The position numbers were made by a program, and so were the translations under genes. This document shows, in pieces, positions 57,849 to 64,000 of a DNA stretch of 64,000 nt (positions are counted from its first letter, which is position 1; each line of letters opens with the position of its first letter). The stretch is from Clostridiales bacterium (GTDB lineage Bacteria > Bacillota > Clostridia > Christensenellales > Aristaeellaceae). The notes beneath the pieces were generated by a model, which made no database searches, was not told the DNA's origin, and worked only from the letters and a program-made list of their open reading frames with translations. The stretch lies in the NCBI GenBank assembly GCA_015056145.1, contig SVGY01000006.1, forward strand, positions 1 to 64,000, given 5' to 3'.

Positions 57849-58499
57849 ATGAAGACCAAGCAGTATCTGGTAGTGGGTCTGGGCCGTTTCGGCACCAGCG
57901 TTGCAATGAGCCTGGCGGAACAGGGCATGGAGGTGCTGGCAGTAGACTCCAATAAGGAACACATCGACGACATCGCCCCCTTTGTAACAGAGGCTGTGCA
58001 GATGGATGTGACCGACGAAGAAGCATTGGCCTCTCTGGATGTGCCCAGCTTTGACGGTGCCATTGTTTCCATCGGCACCGATACCCGTGCCAGCATTCTG
58101 GTATGCGTACTGCTCAAGGAACTGGGCGTTCCTTACCTGGTAGCCAAGGCCAACGACGACCTGCACGCCAAAGTGCTTACCAAGATCGGCGTGGACAGGG
58201 TGGTATTCCCGGAACGGGATATGGGCGCAAGGCTGGCCCGGTCCATCGTGAGCCCGTCGGTACTGGAGCTGATGAGCCTCAGCGATGATTACCAGATCAT
58301 GGAACTGCTCCTGCCGGAAAGCTGGGAGGGCAAGAGCCTGAAGACCCTTGACGTGCGCCGCAAGTACGGGGTGAACATCATCGCCGTGAACCGGAACGAC
58401 CTGTTCATGGTATCCCCTGCGCCGGATATGCCTCTGGAAAAGGACGATACCCTGCTGGTGCTGGGCAAGACCCATGATGTGGAAAGCCTGAAGGGTTGA
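57849..58499 (+). CDS. ktrA: K+ uptake regulatory subunit KtrA (RCK domain)
   Basis: 216 residues. RCK_N (GLGRFGTSVAMSLAEQG nucleotide-binding loop; DSNKEHI) binds ATP/ADP or NAD(H) and forms the octameric gating ring of KtrB; RCK_C (about 135-216, ending GKTHDVESLKG) binds divalent cations or c-di-AMP in homologues. AAGGAAGG precedes the ATG. The ktrB-ktrA order is as in other Clostridia. No regulator is seen nearby. Confidence 0.95.
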   Translation: MKTKQYLVVGLGRFGTSVAMSLAEQGMEVLAVDSNKEHIDDIAPFVTEAVQMDVTDEEALASLDVPSFDGAIVSIGTDTRASILVCVLLKELGVPYLVAKANDDLHAKVLTKIGVDRVVFPERDMGARLARSIVSPSVLELMSLSDDYQIMELLLPESWEGKSLKTLDVRRKYGVNIIAVNRNDLFMVSPAPDMPLEKDDTLLVLGKTHDVESLKG

Positions 58500-58574
58500 G
58501 CATAAACAGTTCCGCCTGAGCATAGGCATGGACAGGCTGCAAAATGAAACCATCACAGGAAGGGATGCTGAATC

Positions 58575-59348
58575 ATGGAAAACAGACCGACGAACCCCTT
58601 TGACCTGCCGGTATGCCAGCCGGTGGATTTTGCCGGCAATGAACATGGTCTTCTCCTGATGCACGGCTTCACCGGCAGTCCCGCCCACATGCGCAAGCTG
58701 GCGGACGCCGTTGTGGAAAAAGGATATACCGTCAAATCCATCTGCCTGCCTGGCCACGGAACCACCGAGGAGGACATGGCCAAAGCCAGCTGGCAGCAGT
58801 GGCTGCAGGCCGCCCGGGAGGCCACGCTGGATTTGATGAACCGCTGCAAAACCGTTACTGTATGCGGCCTTTCCATGGGCGGCGTACTGGCTTTGCTGGT
58901 GGCGGAGCAGATGAAAGTGGATGCATGCATTCCCATTGCAGCGCCTGTTTACACCAAAAACAGGCTGCTCTTTATGGCCGGGGCCGCAGCGCCCTTTATC
59001 AAACGCATCGCCTGGGGCGGCAATCCGCAGCGCTTTACCCTGATGGATGAAAACTACAATTACGGCTATTCCGGCTTCCCCACCGCCAAGGGTGTAGATC
59101 TCCACAAGCTTATCAAGCAGGCCCGGAAGAACCTTTTTGCCATCCAGTGCCCGGTGCTGGCGGTGCAGTCCGATGCGGATGAAACCATCTGGGAAGGCAG
59201 CGCCGATTACATCATCAGCAATATATCAAGCCGGCACAAATGGAAGCTGGAGCTCCACGGTGTGCCTCATGTATGCACCATCACCCGGGAAACCCCTGCC
59301 ATTGTGGAAGGTATCCTCCGGGTGCTTGAACATGTGGCCCGAGCCTGA
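58575..59348 (+). CDS. Est30/monoacylglycerol-lipase-like carboxylesterase
   Basis: 257 residues. An alpha/beta hydrolase without a signal peptide. HGFTGSPAHMR near the N-terminus is the oxyanion loop; nucleophile GLSMGG, acid in VQSDADETI, and histidine in GVPHVCTI form the triad. It is closest to the Est30 group, which hydrolyses medium-chain esters and monoglycerides. AGGAAGGG stands about 12 bases before the ATG. It follows ktrA by 75 bases, so it may share the transcript; no clear promoter or terminator is seen between. Confidence 0.9.
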   Translation: MENRPTNPFDLPVCQPVDFAGNEHGLLLMHGFTGSPAHMRKLADAVVEKGYTVKSICLPGHGTTEEDMAKASWQQWLQAAREATLDLMNRCKTVTVCGLSMGGVLALLVAEQMKVDACIPIAAPVYTKNRLLFMAGAAAPFIKRIAWGGNPQRFTLMDENYNYGYSGFPTAKGVDLHKLIKQARKNLFAIQCPVLAVQSDADETIWEGSADYIISNISSRHKWKLELHGVPHVCTITRETPAIVEGILRVLEHVARA

Positions 59349-59434
59349 CAGGAAAAGAAGAATCACACTATATGGTGGATTTTTCAGGCAAAAAACACAA
59401 GATGTCGATTTCGTAACAAAAATGTTTCAAACTC

Positions 59435-59463
59435 TTTACAAGTCAAGAAAAATCTGCTATCAT
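59435..59463 (+). promoter_or_regulatory. Promoter of the large surface protein gene
   Basis: TTTACA (59435-59440), TATCAT (59458-59463), 17-base spacer; 83 bases of leader. Confidence 0.75.
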
Positions 59464-59546
59464 TTGCAATGGATAATAGCAGTATAAGGGAAGGTAGCAT
59501 CGGTTGCCTTTATTGCTATACGCTTTGTTAATGGAGGGATATTTAC

Positions 59547-62500
59547 ATGAAGAAGCTCGTCAGCGTACTTCTGGTGGCTGTGCTTCTGGCCGGCATGATG
59601 CCCGTGATGGGCGCAGCCGTGGCTGAGGACAGCTATGCCGTTGTAAACAGCGGCAACGAGTTCGGCGTTCGTCTCCGTCTCGGCCCCGGAACCACTTACG
59701 ACATTATGAACACGCTGCCCAGCGGCACCACCGTGACCATTCTGGAGTCCGGCACCGTCTGGAGCCGCATTCAGGCTGGTACCCAGGTCGGCTATATGAT
59801 GAGCAAGTTCCTCGTCTCCGGCGGCACCACCAGCTCTTTCAAGGTGGAAACCAAGGCCACCGTGTACGCAGGCAACGGTCTGCGCACCTGGCTGCGCTCT
59901 TCCGCCAACGGTAAGCGTCTTGGCCTGTACAGCGACGGTACCCCCGTCAGCGTGATCACCAAGGGCGATACCTGGTCCAAGATCATGATCGGCTCCAGCG
60001 TGGGCTACATGATGACCAAATACCTCAAGTTCGGCGGCAGCGGCTCCTCCGCTCCCAGCACTTCCACCCAGGCTCCCGCCCCTGTGCTGACGGATATCAC
60101 CAGCCTCACGCTGAACTATCCCTACCCCCTGGTAGGCGATACCCTCAAGCCCATCCTTACCCCTGCCAATGCAACCTGCCTCTACGCATGGGAAGTGCTC
60201 AACGACGACGGCTCCGTGCTGCGCTCTCTGGGCACCAACCCCGTATGCACTCTGGGGCAAGATCTTCTGGGCAGCAAGATCCGCCTTACCATCACCGGCA
60301 CCGGCGATTTTGAAGGCGAGATTCTTTCCGTAATCAGCCAGCCCGTTACCGCCGGCGAAGAGCTGACCGGCGTTGTTATCCGCAACAACACCGCTCCGGA
60401 AAGCAAGGCTCCCGCCATCGGCGATGTGCTGGAGGCTGTTACTGCGCCTTCTTCTGCCAATGTGACCTATTCCTGGCGCATCTCCGGCGAAGAAAAGAGC
60501 ACCGGCTCCACCTACACCGTAAAAGAAGCCGACAAGGGCAAGAAGATCCAGCTGTATGTTAAGGCTGAGTCTCCCTTCACCGGCGAAGCAGTGAGCGCCT
60601 ACACCGGCAAGGTGACCAAGGCTCCCGAAATTACCGGCGTAACCATGAGCACCAATTCCCCCGTGGTGGGCAAGGCCATCACTGCAAGCCCCGTTCCCTC
60701 CACCGTAACCGCTACCTACACCTGGTATGTGGACGGCGTGGCCAAGACCACTGCCTCCAAATATACTCCCACCGCCCGTGATCTTGGCAAGAAGATCACC
60801 GTCAAGGCTGTGGACGCCAACGGCATCAGCGCTATCGGCGAGGCCGAGCAGCCCGTTTCCGATGCCCTGATCAGCTCCGTTTCCATCAACAACGCCTCCC
60901 CTGCTGTGGGCGAAGTGCTGACGGCTACCGTCAAGCCCGCCGCAGCCAACAAGGATGGCCTTGTAACCTTCACCTGGTATGTGGATGACGCCCCTGTAAC
61001 TCCCTCCGGCTGCGATTACAATCAGTACATCGTTGCCGCTGCCGACCAGGGCAAGCGCATCTACGTTGTGGCAGAAGGCGACGGCACCTACGGCGGCAAG
61101 GCAACCAGCGGCACCACCAAGGCTGTAACGGAAATGACCAAGCTTCTTGGCGTAAAGCTGGATACCACCACCCCCGTGCTGGACGCTACCATCACCGCTA
61201 CTGTGACCCCCTCCAGCGCCAATGACAGCGGCAATCTGGTATTTGTGTGGTACAAGAACAACGTTCCCTTTGCCACCACCACCAGCCGCACCAGCCCCGC
61301 TATGACCGAGCAGGAAGTTGGCAAGAAGATTTCTGTGCGTGTCAGCGGCAGCACCCCCTACTATGGCGAAGTGGAAAGCACCCAGACCAACGCCGTCAAG
61401 GGCGAAGGCCAGGTTGCTCTCAGCGGCCTTGTGGTCGTTACCGAAGGCGCACAGCATGACGCTACCGCCTACCAGCCCCGCATCGGTGAAACCCTCACCG
61501 CTGTAGTCAAGCCCGCCAGCGCCGCCAGCAAAGTGACCTACTCCTGGTTCCTGGGCGATACCTGGCTGGCAGAAGGCGAAACCTTCACCGTGCCTGAAAA
61601 GGTAAACGGCAAGAGCACCGCAGGCAAGTCCCTGAAGGTTATTGCCCGCGACCTTACCGGCCTTTATACCGGCAAGATCACCGTGACCACCGCTACCATT
61701 TATGCTCCCGCCAAGAAGGATAAGCCTCTGAACATCGATCTGAGCCTGATCGTTCCCAAGGCTGGCGAGCTGCCCATTTCCAGCATCTCCGGCGATAACT
61801 ACACCGCCACCATCAAGTGGGATGCCCCCATGGATTCCTTCGGCCGCTTCAAGAAGGATACCGATTACACCGCCACCATTTCCGTAAAGCCTGCCACCAA
61901 GTATTATGTGGACAAAAACAAGATCAACGCTCCTGACAGCAACAGCTTCAGCCAGATTGACCTTACCACCATCAAGGCAAGCTACTCCGTGGCCGGCGAC
62001 GCACCTGTGAGCATCTACTCCATCACCGGTCTGGAAGCTCCTGTGGTGGGCGCAACCCCCGATAACACCATCAACTCCACCAGCCAGTTTGTTGGCTACA
62101 GCGTCAAGTGGACCGACGCCGACGGCAATGCCGTAAGCACCTTCAAGGCCGGCGAGATCTACACCGCCGAGATCGTCCTTGAAAAGCTGGAAGGCTATAC
62201 CTTCGATGCCGATGTCATCCTCAACGCCGTCGACAGCTCCCTGTTCAGCGTTGCCGGTGCCAGCAAGGCAGTGCTTACCGGTGTGAACACCGGCAGCGAT
62301 CACGCCGTGATCAAGGCCACCTTCGATGCCGCCTCCACCGAGACCAAGGTAATCCTCAGCGTGGACCGCAGCAGCGTGGGCGTTGGCTCCTCCGCCAAGC
62401 TGGTGCAGTGCGAGGCTTACCTGACCAACTACGCCGGCGAGCAGTCCGACCTGAAGTGGGCCTGGACCGTGGATGGCGCCACCAGCGCTGATACCAAGAT

Positions 62501-63686
62501 CGATTCCACCGGCCTGTTGACCATTGGCAAGGATGAAGCCCAGGGCAGCACCCTGCGCATCACCGCCAGCGTCAAGATGGACGGCAAGAACTATGACGCC
62601 AGCGCTTCCATCGCCACCACCGCTGAAGGCGCTACCGACAGCAGCGTGATCACCGTTTCCTTCGTCACCTTCCCCGGCAGCGTGGATGTGGGCGGCAACG
62701 CCACCTTCGCAGCCCGTGTGGACGGTGCCAAGGACGAGACCATCCTCTGGAGCATCAACAGCAGCACTTCCACCATCAACACTGCTGGTGTGCTGACCGT
62801 ATCCAAGGACGAAACCGCTGACGTGATCACCGTTACCGCCACCTCCAAGGCACACCCCGACAAGACCGCCGTGGCCGGTATCCGCATCATCTATCCTGAT
62901 GCCGTGGCTGATCCCACCCTCAGCTTCTCCTCTACCGTTTCCACCGCAGCTCCCGGAACCCAGATCAACATCGGCGCAGATCTGACTGCTCCCGATCAGA
63001 CCGATTACAAGAGCAAGATCAAGTTCGTGGCCGGCGGCGATGCTGAAATCAGCCTCAAGAACAACGGCGACGGCACCTGCACCATCACCGTGGGCAGCAG
63101 CGCCAAGGACGGCGACGTGGTAACCGTTTCCGCCAGCTATGTGACCACCTCCGGCAAGACCCTGAGCATCTCCACCAACTTCGTGGTGGTTGTGCCCGAG
63201 GGAGACATGGTATCTATCACTCCCGCATCTGCCAACCTCTATCAGGGCCAGCAGTACACCCTTACCGCTGAAACCCTGGACGGCAGCACTGTGACCTGGT
63301 CCAGCGAGGACGATACCATCGCCACCGTTGATCCCGATACCGGTCTGGTGACCGCTTCTGACAGCAAGGTGGGCAGCGTGAAGATCATCGCAACCTCCAC
63401 GCTCTCCGGCGCAAAGGCAGAAGCCACCATTACCGTAAGCGTAAAGCGTACCATGGATGTAAGCGGCAGCAATACTTCCGCCACCGCCACCTTCACCGGT
63501 TTCGATACTGCGCCCGAAGTAAGCTGGTCTACCAGTGATTCTTCCGTGGCCACCATCGATTCCACCGGTGCCATTACGCTGACCCCCGGTGAAACCGAGA
63601 TGACCGTTTCCATTATCGGAAGCGCCACCTATGATGGCATTACCTACAGCGACAGCTACACCATCACGGTTCCCGCCGCTCCGTAA
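59547..63686 (+). CDS. Large secreted protein with two SH3b domains and many Ig-like (Big) domains
   Basis: 1379 residues. The signal peptide KKLVSVLLVAVLLAGMMPVM (cleavage near AVA-ED) is followed by two SH3b domains (RLRLGPGTTYDIMNTL; WLRSSANGKRLG) and then about eleven Ig-like modules of roughly 80-110 residues with repeated TYxWYVDG or TYSWR and VGKKI patterns. The last third has Big_2 modules (YQGQQYTLTAETLDGSTVTW; SSDDTIATVD form). It ends in TITVPAAP without an LPXTG, SLH or dockerin, so it is probably held by the SH3b domains. GGAGGG lies about 7 bases before the ATG. Confidence 0.9.
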   Translation: MKKLVSVLLVAVLLAGMMPVMGAAVAEDSYAVVNSGNEFGVRLRLGPGTTYDIMNTLPSGTTVTILESGTVWSRIQAGTQVGYMMSKFLVSGGTTSSFKVETKATVYAGNGLRTWLRSSANGKRLGLYSDGTPVSVITKGDTWSKIMIGSSVGYMMTKYLKFGGSGSSAPSTSTQAPAPVLTDITSLTLNYPYPLVGDTLKPILTPANATCLYAWEVLNDDGSVLRSLGTNPVCTLGQDLLGSKIRLTITGTGDFEGEILSVISQPVTAGEELTGVVIRNNTAPESKAPAIGDVLEAVTAPSSANVTYSWRISGEEKSTGSTYTVKEADKGKKIQLYVKAESPFTGEAVSAYTGKVTKAPEITGVTMSTNSPVVGKAITASPVPSTVTATYTWYVDGVAKTTASKYTPTARDLGKKITVKAVDANGISAIGEAEQPVSDALISSVSINNASPAVGEVLTATVKPAAANKDGLVTFTWYVDDAPVTPSGCDYNQYIVAAADQGKRIYVVAEGDGTYGGKATSGTTKAVTEMTKLLGVKLDTTTPVLDATITATVTPSSANDSGNLVFVWYKNNVPFATTTSRTSPAMTEQEVGKKISVRVSGSTPYYGEVESTQTNAVKGEGQVALSGLVVVTEGAQHDATAYQPRIGETLTAVVKPASAASKVTYSWFLGDTWLAEGETFTVPEKVNGKSTAGKSLKVIARDLTGLYTGKITVTTATIYAPAKKDKPLNIDLSLIVPKAGELPISSISGDNYTATIKWDAPMDSFGRFKKDTDYTATISVKPATKYYVDKNKINAPDSNSFSQIDLTTIKASYSVAGDAPVSIYSITGLEAPVVGATPDNTINSTSQFVGYSVKWTDADGNAVSTFKAGEIYTAEIVLEKLEGYTFDADVILNAVDSSLFSVAGASKAVLTGVNTGSDHAVIKATFDAASTETKVILSVDRSSVGVGSSAKLVQCEAYLTNYAGEQSDLKWAWTVDGATSADTKIDSTGLLTIGKDEAQGSTLRITASVKMDGKNYDASASIATTAEGATDSSVITVSFVTFPGSVDVGGNATFAARVDGAKDETILWSINSSTSTINTAGVLTVSKDETADVITVTATSKAHPDKTAVAGIRIIYPDAVADPTLSFSSTVSTAAPGTQINIGADLTAPDQTDYKSKIKFVAGGDAEISLKNNGDGTCTITVGSSAKDGDVVTVSASYVTTSGKTLSISTNFVVVVPEGDMVSITPASANLYQGQQYTLTAETLDGSTVTWSSEDDTIATVDPDTGLVTASDSKVGSVKIIATSTLSGAKAEATITVSVKRTMDVSGSNTSATATFTGFDTAPEVSWSTSDSSVATIDSTGAITLTPGETEMTVSIIGSATYDGITYSDSYTITVPAAP

Positions 63687-63706
63687 GGAAATCATCACAA
63701 ACCCAT

Positions 63707-63740
63707 GCCCTGCAAGGCTTCAGCCCTGCAGGGCTTTTCT
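63707..63740 (+). terminator. Terminator of the surface protein gene
   Basis: GCCCTGCA (63707-63714) with TGCAGGGC (63727-63734), then TTTTCTTG. Confidence 0.88.
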
Positions 63741-63783
63741 TGTACAGGGCAAGCTTTTCTGCCCGGCACCGGGTGTAGGATTC

Positions 63784-63843
63784 CATATGAAAAGCGCAGC
63801 TGCTACCGTTACAGGAACGGCAAACAACTGCGCTTTTCATATG
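63784..63843. repeat. Inverted repeat with 16-bp arms
   Basis: CATATGAAAAGCGCAG (63784-63799) is followed after 28 bases by its exact complement (63828-63843). The inner part also pairs partly (CCGTT/AACGG). Its position after the stop of the minus-strand gene suggests it may help end that transcript, but it lacks a clean T run outside the stem. Confidence 0.8.
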
Positions 63844-63866
63844 CAAGATCTGATTCGTGTTTCTAT

Positions 63867-64000
63867 TCAGCCGATGGCTTTCTTCATTTCCTGAACGATG
63901 GACAGGGCAGCGCTGCCCTTGGCGTCACGGAGCAGGGTCTGCGCCATAGCATCAAGACGGCTGGGATGGTTCATGAGCCCAATGCAGGCATCTGCGACTT
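63867..64000 (-). CDS. C-terminal end of an unidentified protein, possibly a glycosyltransferase (partial)
   Basis: The frame enters from the right edge and ends at TGA 63869-63867, giving the last 43 residues. The stretch LMNHPSRLDAMAQTLLRDAK and SIVQEMKKAIG resembles the last helices of GT28/GT4-type glycosyltransferases (MurG or diglucosyldiacylglycerol synthase style), where L-x-x-x-P-x-x-L/M-x-x-M is common. This is a weak guess, as the catalytic part lies outside the window. It runs towards the surface protein gene. Confidence 0.5.
   Translation of the reverse strand, partial: VADACIGLMNHPSRLDAMAQTLLRDAKGSAALSIVQEMKKAIG

Noticed and set aside
59460-63698. 1412-codon open frame antisense to the large surface protein
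   Set aside because: Shadow frame created by GC-rich codons of the Thr/Ala/Gly-rich surface gene; the sense frame has signal peptide, SH3b and Ig-like domains.

Overview
The window is about 64 kb of chromosomal DNA from a strictly anaerobic member of the Clostridia (Bacillota), probably a gut or rumen organism. This rests on a SCIFF ranthipeptide with its radical-SAM maturase (a largely clostridial trait), two T-box riboswitches (Trp and Ser), strong AAGGAGG-type ribosome binding sites, consensus TTGACA/TATAAT promoters, a TrkH/TrkA-type K+ channel pair and many secreted SH3b, LRR and VanY-type cell-wall proteins. Base composition is moderately G+C-rich by eye (not computed). No tRNA, rRNA, insertion sequence, prophage or CRISPR array was recognised.

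Layout. 1-9.9 kb: end of tuf, an acetyltransferase, a solitary trpB under a Trp T-box, an esterase, tlyA, an SH3b protein, small membrane proteins, a fused CD3324/ParB-like regulator, mscL and a PHP phosphatase. 9.9-11.9 kb: an A+T-rich islet with a BspA-type leucine-rich-repeat protein, preceded by the decayed tail of a second copy. 12-15.4 kb: a compact alanyl-tRNA synthetase and two tandem secreted paralogues. 15.5-17.3 kb: a PadR-controlled operon of DUF2812 and tiny membrane proteins. 17.4-19.3 kb: a small NrdD-tail-like protein and serS under a Ser T-box. 19.4-29.4 kb: a long minus-strand block of a cysteine desulfurase, HflX with a JAMM-like N-terminus, three VanY/M15-type peptidase paralogues (one lacking all its metal ligands), parA-parB and recQ. 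29.5-42.4 kb: secreted paralogues, an HD hydrolase, an LTA-synthase-like enzyme, pyruvyl transferase, LicD, an LRR protein, a polysaccharide flippase, an RNase PH-RdgB fusion, a phosphodiesterase and a P-loop kinase. 42.5-50.3 kb: acetyltransferase, ICMT-like methyltransferase, glutamate symporter, PlsC with zinc-ribbon and PH-like tail, and a TPR-RCC1 lipoprotein. 50.3-64 kb: the SCIFF cluster with an Orn/Lys/Arg-decarboxylase-like enzyme, a PPOX protein, an XRE regulator, an NlpC/P60 protein, fRMsr, ktrB-ktrA, an esterase and a 1379-residue SH3b/Ig-like surface protein.

The most unusual non-coding signal is a family of modular tandem repeats (a 13-bp-arm hairpin, a run with the sequence pattern of a G-quadruplex and a TTTTCCCGGGGAAAA palindrome). 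It occurs as three arrays (two, six and three units), each in a gap between convergent genes. Long open frames across these arrays are artefacts. Functional themes that recur are cell-envelope remodelling and sensing (SH3b, VanY, NlpC/P60, LicD, LTA synthase, flippase), translation (TlyA, AlaRS, SerS, HflX) and nucleotide/RNA housekeeping.
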